NCBI GenBank assembly: GCA_963847675.1 | Contig: CAWKAP010000008.1 | Span: forward strand, 372,001-436,000 | Length of the DNA: 64,000 bases | Direction: 5' to 3' | From: JADJWR01 sp963847675 | GTDB taxonomy: Bacteria; Pseudomonadota; Gammaproteobacteria; Burkholderiales; Burkholderiaceae_F | Shown here: positions 45,265-55,987 of the stretch, piece after piece | Layout of the letters: the number at the start of each line of letters is the position of its first letter | How positions within the stretch are numbered: position 1 is the first letter of the stretch | Program-made: the position numbers and the translations under genes | The notes under the pieces: generated by a model | Databases searched by the model: none | What the model saw: only the letters and a program-made list of their open reading frames with translations | What the model was told of the DNA's origin: nothing

Positions 45265-48200
45265 ATGACCGACCTGTCCGAAATCAAGAAGCTGGCTGCC
45301 TACCGCCCGAAGCACAAGGTGCGCTTCGTGACCGCTGCCGCGCTATTCGACGGCCACGACGCCAGCATCAACATCATGCGGCGCATCCTGCAGAGCATGG
45401 GCACCGAGGTGATCCATCTCGGCCACAACCGCTCGGTCGAGGAGATCGTCACCGCCGCGCTGCAGGAGGACGTGCAGGGCATCGCCGTGTCCAGCTACCA
45501 GGGCGGACACGTCGAATTCTTCAAGTACATGATCGACCTGCTGCGCAGCCGCGGCGGCGAGAACATCAAGGTCTTCGGCGGCGGCGGCGGCGTGATCGTG
45601 CCGGCCGAGATCAAGGAGCTGCACGACTACGGCGTGACGCGCATCTTCTCGCCCGAAGACGGCCAGAAGATGGGCCTGCAGGGGATGATCGGCTCGATGG
45701 TCGCCGCCTGCGACGTGGATCTTGCGCCGCTGGCGCCGAAGTCCCTCGAGCTGCTCACCGAAAAGGACCTGACCCGGCGCTGGCGCGCGCTGGCGCAGGC
45801 GATCACCGCGCTCGAACTCGGCCAGTGCGATCCGAAGCTGCGCGACGCGCTGCGCAAGCGCGCCGACACCGCCAGGGTGCCGGTGCTCGGCATCACCGGC
45901 ACCGGCGGCGCGGGCAAGAGTTCGCTGACCGACGAGCTGATCCGCCGCTTCCGCCTCGACCAGGACGACGCGCTGTCGATCGCCGTCATCTCGATCGACC
46001 CGTCGCGGCGCAAGAGCGGCGGAGCGCTGCTCGGCGACCGCATCCGCATGAATGCGATCAACCCGTGGGGCAAGGGCCCGCGCGTGTACATGCGCTCGCT
46101 CGCCACGCGCGAAGCGGGCAGCGAAATCAGCCAGGCACTGCCCGACGCCGTGGCGGCGTGCAAGGCGGCCGGTTTCGACCTGATCCTGGCCGAGACCTCG
46201 GGCATCGGCCAGGGCGACGCGGCGATCGTGCCGCATGTCGACGCCAGCCTGTACGTGATGACGCCCGAGTACGGCGCGGCGAGCCAGCTCGAAAAGATCG
46301 ACATGCTCGACTTCGCCGACTTCGTCGCGATCAACAAGTTCGACCGCAAGGGCTCGCTCGACGCGCTGCGCGACGTCGCCAAGCAGGTGCAGCGGAACAA
46401 GGGCGATTTCACCAGGAAGCCCGAGGAGATGCCGGTCTTCGGCACCATGGCCGCGCGCTTCAACGACGACGGTGTCAGCGCGCTCTACTTCGCGATCCTG
46501 CCGCGGCTGCAGGAACTCGGATTGAAGGCAGGCGACTCGAAGCTGCCGCACAAGGCGACCCGGCACTCGACCAACCAGACGCCGATCGTGCCGCCCGACC
46601 GCGTGCGTTACCTGGCCGAAATCGCGCAGACGGTGCGCGGCTACAAGAAGCGCGCCGCCGAGATGTCGCGCATCGCGCGCGAGCGGCAGCAGCTGAACGA
46701 GGCGCGGCGCATGCTCGCCGCCGAGTGCACGGAGGAGAACGCGAACCTGCGAGGCGCTCGCCGCCGACCGCGATGCCAGGCTCGGCGCACGCAGCAAGAA
46801 GCTGCTCGACATGTGGCCGAAGATGCAGAAGGCCTACGCCGGCGACGAGTACGTGGTCAAGATCCGCGACCGCGAGGTGCGCACCAGGCTGACTTACACA
46901 TCGCTTTCGGGCAGCAAGATCCGCAAGGTGGCGCTGCCTCGCTTCGAGGATCACGGCGAGCTGCTCAAGTGGCTGCTGCTGGAAAACGTGCCCGGCTCGT
47001 TCCCTTACACGGCCGGCGTGTTCGCCTTCAAGCGCGAGACCGAGGACCCGACCCGCATGTTCGCCGGCGAGGGCGACCCGTTCCGCACCAATAGGCGCTT
47101 CAAGCTGCTCTCCGAAGGCATGCCGGCCAAGCGGCTCTCCACGGCGTTCGACAGCGTGACGCTGTACGGCAACGACCCCGACCTGCGCCCCGACATCTAC
47201 GGCAAGGTCGGCAACAGCGGCGTGTCCATCGCCACGCTCGACGACCTGAAGGTGCTGTACGGCGGCTTCGACCTCACCGCACCGAACACCTCGGTCTCCA
47301 TGACGATCAACGGCCCGGCGCCGTCGATCCTGGCGATGTTCATGAACACCGCGATCGACCAGAACCTGGAGAAGTTCGCCAGCGAGAACGGCCGCGAGCC
47401 GACCGAGGACGAGGCGGCGAAGATCCGCGCCTGGGTGCTGGAGAACGTGCGCGGCACCGTGCAGGCCGACATCCTGAAGGAAGACCAGGGCCAGAACACC
47501 TGCATCTTCTCGACCGAGTTTTCGCTGAAGGTGATGGGCGACATCCAGGAGTACTTCGTCCACCACAGCGTGAAGAACTTCTACTCGGTGTCGATCTCCG
47601 GCTACCACATCGCCGAGGCCGGCGCGAACCCGATCAGCCAGCTCGCCTTCACGCTTTCGAACGGCTTCACGTTCGTCGAGGCGTATCTGGCGCGCGGCAT
47701 GCACATCGACGACTTTGCGCCGAACCTCAGCTTCTTCTTCAGCAACGGCATGGACCCCGAGTACACGGTGATGGGCCGCGTGGCGCGGCGCATCTGGGCG
47801 GTGGCGATGCGCGACAGGTACGGCGCCAACGAACGCAGCCAGAAGCTGAAGTACCACTGCCAGACCAGCGGCCGCTCGCTGCACGCGCAGGAGATCCAGT
47901 TCAACGACATCCGCACCACGCTGCAGGCGCTGATCGCCACCTACGACAACGCCAACAGCCTGCACACCAACGCGTACGACGAGGCGATCACCACGCCGAC
48001 CGAGGAGAGCGTGCGCCGCGCGATGGCGATCCAGCTGATCATCAACCGCGAATGGGGCCTGGCGAAGAACGAGAACCCCAGCCAGGGCAGCTTCATCATC
48101 GAGGAGCTGACCGAGCTGGTCGAGGAAGCGGTGCTGAAGGAGTTCGAGGCGATCAGCGAGCGCGGCGGCGTGCTCGGCGCGATGGAGCTCGGCTACCAGC

Positions 48201-48552
48201 GCGGCAAGATCCAGGAAGAGTCACTGCACTACGAGCACCTCAAGCACACCGGCGAGTACCCGATCATCGGCGTCAATACCTTCCGCAACCCGCACGGCGA
48301 CACGACGCCGCAGCACGATCGAGCTGGCCCGCTCGACCGAGGACGAGAAGCGGAGCCAGCTCGAGCGCCTGCACGACTTCCACAAGCGCCACGCCAGGGA
48401 AGCGCCGGCGATGCTGGAGAAGCTCAAGCAGCGCGGTGATCCGCAACGAGAACGTGTTCGCGGTGCTGATGGACGCGGTGCGCGTGGCCTCGCTCGGGCA
48501 GATCACCAATGCGCTGTTCGAGGTGGGGGGGCAGTACCGGCGGAGCATGTAA
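45265..48552 (+). CDS. icmF: Fused isobutyryl-CoA mutase IcmF (three frame breaks)
   Basis: A cobalamin-dependent mutase with a built-in G-protein chaperone, about 1094 residues as expected for IcmF. Order: B12-binding domain (FDGHDASIN near residue 29, the histidine being the cobalt ligand), MeaI-type GTPase (GTGGAGKSS near 213, INKFDRKGS near 357), then the mutase barrel from about 500 with FSNGMDPEYTVMGR and CQTSGRSLHAQEI. Single extra bases at about 46750, 48317 and 48435 break the frame; removing them restores ECTEENANL to EALAADRD, TPQHIELARSTED, and KQRVIRNENVFAVLMDA to the end GGQYRRSM. IcmF interconverts isobutyryl-CoA and butyryl-CoA, and some homologues also act on pivalyl-CoA. It fits with the bkd operon at 60 kb. 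Confidence 0.9.
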
Positions 48553-48624
48553 GCGCCGTTGACGCCGCGCGTCGCCGCGACCCCCTGCAGGAGCGGTCCA
48601 TCGACGCCAGCACGAGGTTCACCG

Positions 48625-49341
48625 ATGAAGCGCCGACCGTCGCGTTCCTGTTCGATCCGGGAGATGTCGATCCACGACCTGGCCGACGTCTACGAACTCG
48701 GCCGTTCGCAGTTCAAGGCCGAGACCTGGCCGATGCTGTACCGCAGCTGGGACGAGTACGAGGTCACCACGCGCTTTCACGTCGACGGCGAGTACTGCCT
48801 GGTTGCGGAGAACAACGACGATGACGGCCCACAGCGCATCGTCGGCTTCGTGCTCGGCACGGTGGTGTCGAAGCCCGGCTCGGCGTGGAACTACGGCTAC
48901 ATCGTCTGGATGTGCGTGCATCCGCGCTGGCGCCGCCGCAACGTCGCCGCCCGGCTCGTCGACCGCCTGGTCGAGACGATGGTCGAGGTCGACGGCATCC
49001 GCATCCTGATGACCGACACCGACCCGGAGAACAGGCGGGCGATGAAGTTCTTCGCGGCACGCGGATTCACCGAGCAGCACCCGCACGTGTACCTGTCGTC
49101 GAACCTGGAGGCCAACCCGCACTACGCGCATCTGCGCCGCGACGCGTTCCGCGAGCCGCGCAATGCGACCCGGCGGCGCGGCCTGCCCAGCCCGGTGTCG
49201 ACCGTGCTGGTGGGCGGCGGCCCGCAGAAGAAGTCCGCGCCCAAGGGAGGCAAGAAGGGCAAGGCGGCACGCGGCAAGGCCGGCATCGCGCCGGCAGGAA
49301 AGAAGCGCGAGAAGAAACGCAGGAAAACCAAGGGCCGTTAG
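48625..49341 (+). CDS. GNAT N-acetyltransferase with lysine-rich tail
   Basis: A 238-residue protein. Residues about 10-160 form a GNAT domain: YELGRSQFKAETW, VGFVLGTVV, WMCVHPRWRRRNVAARLVDRL (acetyl-CoA-binding motif A, with RRNVA in place of the usual Q/RxxGxG/A) and AMKFFAARGF. The C-terminal 50 residues are very basic (KKSAPKGGKKGKAARGKAG, KREKKRRKTKGR) and should bind nucleic acid or ribosomes. The start at 48625 is preceded by GAGG at 48614-48617; an in-frame ATG lies further upstream. It converges with the histone-deacetylase-fold gene 28 bp away. Confidence 0.8.
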   Translation: MKRRPSRSCSIREMSIHDLADVYELGRSQFKAETWPMLYRSWDEYEVTTRFHVDGEYCLVAENNDDDGPQRIVGFVLGTVVSKPGSAWNYGYIVWMCVHPRWRRRNVAARLVDRLVETMVEVDGIRILMTDTDPENRRAMKFFAARGFTEQHPHVYLSSNLEANPHYAHLRRDAFREPRNATRRRGLPSPVSTVLVGGGPQKKSAPKGGKKGKAARGKAGIAPAGKKREKKRRKTKGR

Positions 49342-49368
49342 TGCCCCGGCCGCGCACCCGCACGGGCC

Positions 49369-50406
49369 TCAGTTGCCGCCCGCCTCCTCGAAGCCGCGCA
49401 GCACGCCGGCGACGTTCTCGCCGATCTCGGCCACCGCGTAGCCGCCCTCGAAGACGAACAAGGTCGGCAAGCGCAGGGCCGCGAGCCTTGCGCCGAGCCG
49501 CACGTAGTCGGGCGTATCGAGCCGGAACCTGGAGATCGGATCGCCGACGTAGGTGTCGACGCCGAGCGAGACGACCAGCGCGTCCGGGCCGAATTCGCGC
49601 GCACGGGTGCACGCCATCTCCAGCGCCTCGAACCAGACCGCAACGCTGCTGCCGGCCGGTAGCGGGTAGTTCCGGTTGAAGCCGGCGCCCGCACCGGCGC
49701 CGGTCTCGTCGGCGTGGCCGAGGTAGTAGGGGTACTCGGTCCGCGGATCGCCGTGGATCGACTGCACCAGCACGTCGGCCCGGTCGTAGAAGATCGACTG
49801 CGTGCCGTTGCCGTGGTGATAGTCGACGTCGACGATGGCGATGCGCCGCGCGCCGTCGTCGATGAACGCCTGGGTGGCGACCGCGGCGTTGTTGATGAAG
49901 CAGTACCCGCCGAAGAAGTCGGCGCCGGCGTGATGGCCGGGCGGACGTGTCAGCGCGAACGCGGCCCGCGCGCCACCGGCGATCCGCCGCTGCGCGGTCA
50001 GCGCAACCTCGGCCGCCGCGCGCGCCGCGGTCCACGTGCCGGCGGTCAGCGGCGTTCCGGTATCGAACGAGTACAGCCCCAGTTGCGCCATGAAGTCGTC
50101 GGGCTCGATGTCGTGGCGAAAGCCGCGGATCGGCCACACGTCCGGCAGCGCGTCGTGCTCGTTGCCCAGCGCGCGCCACATGTCCCAGGCACGCTCGAGG
50201 AAGCGCAGGTAGCGCGGCGCATGAACGCGCTCGACCGGCGCCAGCGAGAACGACGAAGGCTCGCTGATCTGCATGCCGCACCCGGCGAGCGTCGCGAGCA
50301 CGACATCGGCCCGCTCCGGCTTCTCGAAACAGGGCACCAGCGTGCCGTGGAAAAACTCGCGCTCGCCCCGGTGCGCACGATGACGGTCGCTGTAGATGAT
50401 CTGCAT
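49369..50406 (-). CDS. Histone deacetylase-fold hydrolase (acetylpolyamine amidohydrolase type)
   Basis: A 345-residue zinc hydrolase. The motifs are TRPPGHHAGADFFGGYCFIN near residue 152, DVDYHHGNGTQSIF near 190 and SLGVDTYVGDPIS near 280, giving the Asp/His/Asp zinc site and the active-site histidines. The N-terminal EFFHGTLVPCFEKPERADV fits the bacterial acetylpolyamine amidohydrolase branch. It removes acetyl or related acyl groups from amines. It converges on a GNAT acetyltransferase, an opposing activity next door. Confidence 0.88.
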   Translation of the reverse strand: MQIIYSDRHRAHRGEREFFHGTLVPCFEKPERADVVLATLAGCGMQISEPSSFSLAPVERVHAPRYLRFLERAWDMWRALGNEHDALPDVWPIRGFRHDIEPDDFMAQLGLYSFDTGTPLTAGTWTAARAAAEVALTAQRRIAGGARAAFALTRPPGHHAGADFFGGYCFINNAAVATQAFIDDGARRIAIVDVDYHHGNGTQSIFYDRADVLVQSIHGDPRTEYPYYLGHADETGAGAGAGFNRNYPLPAGSSVAVWFEALEMACTRAREFGPDALVVSLGVDTYVGDPISRFRLDTPDYVRLGARLAALRLPTLFVFEGGYAVAEIGENVAGVLRGFEEAGGN

Positions 50407-50642
50407 CGCGCTACTTTAGCGGGCGGCGGGAGACGGGTGCGATCACCTGCCCGCCCGAAAGACGCCACATCATGAACGCAGCACGGGCGCGGTACTGACT
50501 GCCGGCGGAAGGTGCGGTTGTCGCCGCACCGGCACGGGCAAGCCGGGCCTGCGCGGCCTGCGAATCACGGTCGACGACGCGAACGTACCGTGCCAGCGAG
50601 CAAGAGCGCCGTTGCAGCATTGAAGTCGCGGACGGACTTCGC
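50407..50642. other. 236-bp stretch without a confident gene
   Basis: The region lies upstream of the deacetylase gene and downstream of the lipoprotein hydrolase gene. A possible minus-strand frame of 69 codons runs 50620 to 50411 (MLQRRSCSLARYVRVVDR), containing AAQARLARAGAATTAPSAG, but it lacks a clear ribosome site and overlaps other open frames. I would not call it a gene without conservation evidence. Confidence 0.3.
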
Positions 50643-51815
50643 TCATCCGCCGATCTCCTTGACGTAGGCGTCGAGTTCCGGCGCCCACAGCGCCGGATCA
50701 TTGACGATGAAGTGCCCGTCGAGCCCCGGCGCCCGCGTGTAGATCGCGAACGACCCCTTGCCTCCGGCGGCGACGAAGCCGTCGAAGTTTCCACGGCTGT
50801 GGCTGGCGCTGTAGAAGGAGTCGTTTGCGCCGTACAGCCACAGCGTGTCGGGCGGAAAGCCGGCGCCACGCGCAAACGTCGCGCGGTTGACGACGGCCGC
50901 ATCGGTGCAGCCCTCGCCGAGCCAGCCGCCGGCGAAGTTGACCGCGCCGCGGTAGTCGCCGGGCCGCCGCCCGGCGTGGGCAACGGCAAGGATGCCGCCG
51001 CGCGAAGTGCCGGCGGCGATCAGCCGCGAAGCGTCGACATCACCGCGGCTCTTCAGGTAGTCGAGCGCGGCGTCGAGGTCGGAGAGCGCCCGATCGACGC
51101 CGGCCAGTGCCGGCTCCTGCACACAGGAATAGCGCGAGCGGTCGGGCGTGAAGCCCTCGTCGTACAGCCCGTCGGAGGCGCCGCGACCGCGCCGTTGCGG
51201 GAAGGCGACCATCCAGCCGCGCTCGGCGAAGAATCGGGCGACGGCTTCGCTGGTGTAGGTGACGCTGAACTGCGACGGATCGTCGCCGTTGCCGGTCGAG
51301 CCGTGGTTGAACATCACGGCCGGAAACGGCCCGGCGCCGGGCGGCCGGAACAGCACCACCTCGAGCGTCACTGCCCTGCCGCTTTCGACGAAGGGTGTTG
51401 GCGCGCGGGCATCGAGCCGGACCGCGAAGGGCTGGCAACGGGTGCCGTCCCACGTGGAAGCGCTCGCGCACACGCCGCTTGCGGTCCTGTCTGCCAGCCT
51501 CGTTGCCCCGTCGAACAGTGCCACCGATACCGGGCCGAAGCCGAGCGCCGCCTGCGCGGTTCCTGCCGCCGTGCTCGCCAGCGTTGCGCCGCCCACTTGG
51601 ACCCGCGGCGAAACGGCGTTCGCAGCGCTCCAGCTGATCGCTGCCTGGCACGACGATGCGCCGGCGGCGATCACGCAGTTGGTCACGTCGAGTGTTCCGG
51701 TGGCCTGCGGCGACACCGAACCTGATCCGCCTCCGCCGCCGCAGGCGACAAGAGAGGCGGTCGCAACCACAAGTCCGCCGCGCGCCGCGCGCGCGATTTG
51801 TCCGATTCGGTGCAT
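50643..51815 (-). CDS. Lipoprotein alpha/beta hydrolase (dienelactone-hydrolase-like)
   Basis: A 390-residue secreted hydrolase. The signal ends at lipobox LVAC near residue 27, followed by a glycine run. Residues about 35-120 form an Ig-like beta domain with two disulfide-candidate cysteine pairs. The hydrolase domain shows FNHGSTGNGDDPSQF, GTSRGGILAVAHAG near 278 (nucleophile elbow GxSxG) and a catalytic histidine in LDGHFIVNDPAL near 370. It should act in the periplasm or on the cell surface on an ester. GGAGGA upstream of 51815 supports the start. Confidence 0.8.
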   Translation of the reverse strand: MHRIGQIARAARGGLVVATASLVACGGGGGSGSVSPQATGTLDVTNCVIAAGASSCQAAISWSAANAVSPRVQVGGATLASTAAGTAQAALGFGPVSVALFDGATRLADRTASGVCASASTWDGTRCQPFAVRLDARAPTPFVESGRAVTLEVVLFRPPGAGPFPAVMFNHGSTGNGDDPSQFSVTYTSEAVARFFAERGWMVAFPQRRGRGASDGLYDEGFTPDRSRYSCVQEPALAGVDRALSDLDAALDYLKSRGDVDASRLIAAGTSRGGILAVAHAGRRPGDYRGAVNFAGGWLGEGCTDAAVVNRATFARGAGFPPDTLWLYGANDSFYSASHSRGNFDGFVAAGGKGSFAIYTRAPGLDGHFIVNDPALWAPELDAYVKEIGG

Positions 51816-52015
51816 ACCGGCTTCCTCCGTTGGCGCCGCGATCATCGCCGAGAATCCGTGACGACGGCCGAGGGTGTTGTGAAACCGAATGTGTGCTTCG
51901 GTGGCCGGGTCTCGGCACTGCGCCCGCGGCACGCCGATAATCGCAGCCGCAGCAGCACACCATTGCGGGAACTCGTATCACGACCAACGAACTGCACCGC
52001 AAGCGCGCACCGGGC

Positions 52016-53354
52016 GTGCGCACGATAGAACCCGCGCGCGTGCCGCAGACCCGTCTCGGGCGTCTGGCGAGCGCGGCGCTGGCGGTGGGAGAACTCGCGC
52101 TCGGCGGCGCGGCCGAGCGTGTGCGCCGGCTCGCCGGTGGCAGGAGCGAAGCCACGAGCGCCTTCCTCACCGCCGAGAACGCGCGCCGCCTCGCGCAGCG
52201 GCTGGCGCGCCTGCGCGGCGGGGCGATGAAGCTGGGCCAGATGATGTCGCTGCAGGGCGCCGACCTGCTGCCGGCGGAGTTCGCGCAGGCGCTCGCCGTG
52301 CTGCGCGCGCAGGCGGCGCCGATGCCGGTCGCGCAGCTGCGCCGCGTGCTCGGACGCGAATACGGCAAGGGCTGGGAAGCACGGTTCGAGGAGTTCGACT
52401 ACGAGCCGATCGCGGCGGCCTCGATCGGACAGGTGCATCGCGCCCGCACGACGGATGGCCGAGAACTGGCGCTGAAGATCCAGTACCCGGGCGTGGCGCG
52501 CTCGATCAGAAGCGACGTCGACAACCTCGCCACGGCGCTGCAGGTGCTGAAGCTGCTGCCGCACGAAATCGACGTTTCCGCGATCGCCGCCGAGGCCGCG
52601 CGCCAGCTTGCGCAGGAGGCCGACTACCTGGCGGAGGCGGCCTCCCTCGAGCGCTACGCCGCGCTGGTCGCCGACGAGCCGAGGCTCGTCGTGCCGCGCG
52701 CGCACGGCGACCTGACCACGCCGCGCATCCTGGCCATGGACTACATGGAAGGCGAGCCGCTCGACACGCTCGCCGAAGAAGGCGTCGCGCAGGCCACGCG
52801 CGATGCGATCGGCACGCTGCTCGAGCGGTTGATGTTCCGCGAGCTGTTCGAGTTCGGCGTGATGCAGACCGATCCGAACTTCGCCAACTATCTGTGGCAG
52901 CCGGACACCGGCAAGGTGGTGCTGCTCGATTTCGGCGCCACGGTGCATTTCGAGTCCGGGTTCGTCGACAACTTCGCGCGCATCACGCGCGCGGTGATCG
53001 ACGGCGACCGGGCCGCGGTGGCGCGCCGGGCCGTTGCGATCGGCTACGCCGCCGCCGACGATCCGCCCGCCCTCATCAAGGCGACCGACCGACCTCATCA
53101 TGCTGGTGTGCGAGCCGCTGCGGCACACCGGCCGCTACGACTTCGGCGCCTCCGACCTTCCCTCGCGCGCGCGGACGCTCGGCATCGATCTCGGCATCCG
53201 GCAGGGACTGCTGCGGGCGCCGCCGCCGGAGACGATGTTCCTGCACCGCAAGCTGGTCGGCTCGTTCCTGGCGCTGGCCCACATCGGGGCGCGCGTCGAT
53301 GCACGCGCACTCGTGCTGCCGCTGCTGACGGCGGCGAAGCGCGGCTCGCCCTGA
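52016..53354 (+). CDS. ABC1/UbiB-family atypical kinase (frame-broken)
   Basis: About 445 residues. Family motifs are AMKLGQMMSLQG (KxGQ) near residue 76, AAASIGQVHRA near 135, ALKIQYPG near 157, MQTDPNFANYLWQ near 285 and VLLDFGATVHF near 303. ABC1 proteins support ubiquinone biosynthesis or lipid metabolism; this subgroup is cytosolic or membrane-peripheral without C-terminal helices. One extra base near 53090 breaks the frame; deleting it restores DDPPALIKATD into LIMLVCEPLRHTGRYDF and the stop at 53354. Start GTG at 52016 is uncertain because no good ribosome site precedes it. Confidence 0.8.
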
Positions 53355-53365
53355 CGCGCCGGCAG

Positions 53366-54130
53366 TCAGGCCTGGATCGAATAGCCGCCGTCGACCGGCA
53401 GCGCCACACCGGTCACGAAGTCCGACGCCGGCGCGGCAAGAAAGACCGCCGTGCCGGCGAGATCCTCCGGCAGCCCCCAGCGTCCGGCAGGGGTCCGGGC
53501 TTCCACCCGCTCGTGCAGGCCCGGCACTTCGACCCGGGCGCGTCGCGTGAGGTCGGTGTCGATCCATCCCGGCAGCAGCGCATTGACCTGGATGTTGTCG
53601 CGCGCCCAGGCGCTGGCCAGCGCCCGCGTGAGCTGCACGACCGCGCCCTTGGACGCCGAATAAGGCGCCGCGAACGACGCGCCGAAGATCGAAGTCATCG
53701 ATCCGATGTTGATGATCTTGCCGTGCGCCGCCGCCTTCAGGTGCGGATACGCGGCCTGGCAGCAGACGAAGACGCCGGTCAGGTTCGTGTCGATGACGGT
53801 CTGCCACTCCTGCAGCGTGTAGTCCTGCGGCGGCTTGCGGATGTTCGTGCCGGCGTTGTTGACGAGGATGTCGAGGCGGCCGTGAATGGCGGCCGCGCCG
53901 GCGATCGCTTCGCGGCAGCCGTCGGCAACGCCGAGGTCGGCGACCAGGGCGTGGGCGGTGCGACCCAGCGCGCCGATTTCCCGTACCGCGCGCTCGTTCT
54001 TGGCGGCGTTGCGGCCGACGACGACGACGTCCGCGCCGGCGCGCGCCAGCCCGCACGCGATCGCCAGGCCGATGCCGCCGTTGCCGCCGGTCACGACGGC
54101 GACCTTGCCGGTGAGATCGAATGGGGTCAT
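53366..54130 (-). CDS. Short-chain dehydrogenase/reductase
   Basis: A 254-residue classical SDR. The cofactor motif TGGNGGIGLA lies near residue 14, NNAGTN near 90, and the catalytic Ser-Tyr-Lys set is IGSMTS, PYSASKGAV near 155. GWIDTDLTRRA follows as in the gluconate 5-dehydrogenase/KduD-like group. The V-G-R after VVVVGRN suggests NADP(H) preference. Substrate unknown. It is convergent with the ABC1 kinase gene and upstream of nothing on its strand within 170 bp. Confidence 0.85.
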   Translation of the reverse strand: MTPFDLTGKVAVVTGGNGGIGLAIACGLARAGADVVVVGRNAAKNERAVREIGALGRTAHALVADLGVADGCREAIAGAAAIHGRLDILVNNAGTNIRKPPQDYTLQEWQTVIDTNLTGVFVCCQAAYPHLKAAAHGKIINIGSMTSIFGASFAAPYSASKGAVVQLTRALASAWARDNIQVNALLPGWIDTDLTRRARVEVPGLHERVEARTPAGRWGLPEDLAGTAVFLAAPASDFVTGVALPVDGGYSIQA

Positions 54131-54303
54131 GGTTTCCTCGTGGAATGGAAGGCGCTACGAACCGCGCGACTCGACGACAGCGCACCTGCCGCCGGCACCG
54201 CTCATCGCCGTGTCTACGCCCGGCTGACGGTGCAGCACCCGGTCGCCGGCGCAGACGGATGACGGTCGGAGGGCGCCGGCACGACCGCGCAGACGGGTAA
54301 CTG

Positions 54304-55878
54304 CTACTTCGCCGGCTTGATCATCAGGCCGCTGAAACGGCGCTGCGGCCGTGGCGTGATGACCAGCGATTTCTTCGCCGCAAATTCGTGCATCGGGAAG
54401 AACAGCGGGATCAGCGCCTGGTCGGCCATCGCCGCGTTCACCGCCCGCGCGGCCTTCTCCTGCCGCGCCTCGTCGTCCATCTCGCGCAGCGTCTCGTCGA
54501 CCAGCGCGTCGACCAGCGGGTTCGAGTAGCGGGTCCGGTTGGCGGTGCCGTAGCCCTTCTCTCGCGTGAACGTGGCCACCAGCGCGCGCGTGCTGTTGAT
54601 GCCGTCCTCGGCGCCGTACTGCGCGCAGAACGCGCTGAACTCCTGCTTGCTGGCGCGCGAGAAGAACACCGCGCCGGGCAGCGTCTCGACGTCGACCTTC
54701 AGCCCGAGCCGGCTCCACATCTGGCCGACGCCCTGCGCCACCGACGAGTCGTTCGGATAGCGGTCGGAGGTCGCGGTCAGCACGATGCGGAAGCCGTCGC
54801 CCCAGCCCGCTTCCTTGAGCAGCGCCTGCGCGCGCGGCAGGTCGAACGGGTCGGGCGCGAGCGACTTGTGCGTTCCCGGAAACTGCGCCGGCAGCAGCTG
54901 GCCGGCGGCGATCGCCGAGCCTTCCATGACCTTCTTCACGATCAGGTCGCGGTTGATCGCCAGCGACAGCGCCTTGCGCACCCGGGCGTCCTTGAGCGGG
55001 TTCCTGCCGAGCGGCTTGCCGTCCTTGGCGGTGACGCCGGGCGATTCGTCGCGCGCCGAGTCGAGCGCGATGTACTGCACGATGGAGGCGGGGCCGCGAA
55101 ACAGCGCGAACTTGGCCTCGCGCTTGAGCCGTTCGATGTCCTGGATCGGCACCGCGTCGATCGCGTCGACCTCGCCCGACAGCAGCGCCGCCAGCCGCGG
55201 CGCATCCTTGCCGATCACGCGCTCGGTGACCTTGGCCCAGGTCGGCTTGCCGCCCCAGTACTTGTCGTTGCGCTCGACGACCAGCCGGTCGCCGTTGACC
55301 CAGCTCACCAGCCTGTACGGCCCGGTGCCGACGGCGGCCTTGCCGGAGTTGAAGTCGGCGGTGGTCGCGCCGGTCGCGGCCTTCGACGAGATGATGAAGA
55401 CGTTCGACAGGTCCTGCAGCAGCTGCGGGCTCGGCGCCTTGGTGCGCACGAGGATCGTGTGATCGTCGACGCGGGTGATCTTGTCGATGCCGCGCGTGAA
55501 CTGGGCGAACGAGTTCGGCGAGTTCGGCACGTTGGGCACCCGCTCGACGGTGAAGATCACGTCGGCGGCGGTGAACGGCGAGCCGTCGTGGAACGTGACC
55601 CCCCTGCGCAGCTTGAACTCCATCGTCAGGTCGTCGATGCGCCGCCACGACTCGGCCAGCGCCGGCTTCAGGTTGAGCTTCTCGTCGTAGTCGACCAGCT
55701 TCTCGTACAGGTACGGGTGCGAGGAACCGGTCGGGAAGGCGGCGAAGAAGTGCGGGTCGAGCGTGTTCAGCTCGAGCTTCGTGCCGAGCGTCAGTTCCTG
55801 CGCCGGTGCCGGCGCAGCCAGCAGTGCGGCAGAGGCAAGGGCGGCCATGGCCAGGCCGGAGCGCAGGCGACGAAGCAT
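54304..55878 (-). CDS. Oligopeptide-type ABC transporter substrate-binding protein
   Basis: A 524-residue family 5 periplasmic binding protein with signal peptide (MLRRLRSGLAMAALASAALL, cleavage after APAPA). Conserved segments are LYEKLVDYDEKLNLKPALAESW, GVTFHDGSPFTAADVIFT and GTGPYRLVSW. It binds peptides or related compounds and delivers them to an inner-membrane permease that is not encoded nearby. It is divergent from an M81 peptidase gene, a frequent neighbour of such binding proteins. Start 55878 is chosen over an upstream ATG at 55935 because it begins the signal peptide. Confidence 0.87.
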   Translation of the reverse strand: MLRRLRSGLAMAALASAALLAAPAPAQELTLGTKLELNTLDPHFFAAFPTGSSHPYLYEKLVDYDEKLNLKPALAESWRRIDDLTMEFKLRRGVTFHDGSPFTAADVIFTVERVPNVPNSPNSFAQFTRGIDKITRVDDHTILVRTKAPSPQLLQDLSNVFIISSKAATGATTADFNSGKAAVGTGPYRLVSWVNGDRLVVERNDKYWGGKPTWAKVTERVIGKDAPRLAALLSGEVDAIDAVPIQDIERLKREAKFALFRGPASIVQYIALDSARDESPGVTAKDGKPLGRNPLKDARVRKALSLAINRDLIVKKVMEGSAIAAGQLLPAQFPGTHKSLAPDPFDLPRAQALLKEAGWGDGFRIVLTATSDRYPNDSSVAQGVGQMWSRLGLKVDVETLPGAVFFSRASKQEFSAFCAQYGAEDGINSTRALVATFTREKGYGTANRTRYSNPLVDALVDETLREMDDEARQEKAARAVNAAMADQALIPLFFPMHEFAAKKSLVITPRPQRRFSGLMIKPAK

Positions 55879-55987
55879 CGTGGTGGACCTGTTGGATGGT
55901 GGCGCGGCGGGTTGCCGCGCGCGGTTCGGCGACAATAAACGAAGCGCAGGCGGAGCGGTCCGCCCGCATCAAAAGAAGACGACACCC

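Noticed and set aside
45343..46812. A 489-codon minus-strand frame opposite icmF
   Set aside because: It is the composition shadow of the IcmF coding strand; the translation has no domain character while the plus strand has full B12 and GTPase motifs.
46740..48440. Programmed frameshifting in icmF
   Set aside because: Three separate shifts lack slippery heptamers or downstream pseudoknots that I can see, and insertions of the same type occur across unrelated genes. Sequence error explains them all.
50411..50620. A 69-codon minus-strand frame upstream of the deacetylase
   Set aside because: Weak composition evidence, no ribosome site and overlapping alternative frames; listed only as a possibility.
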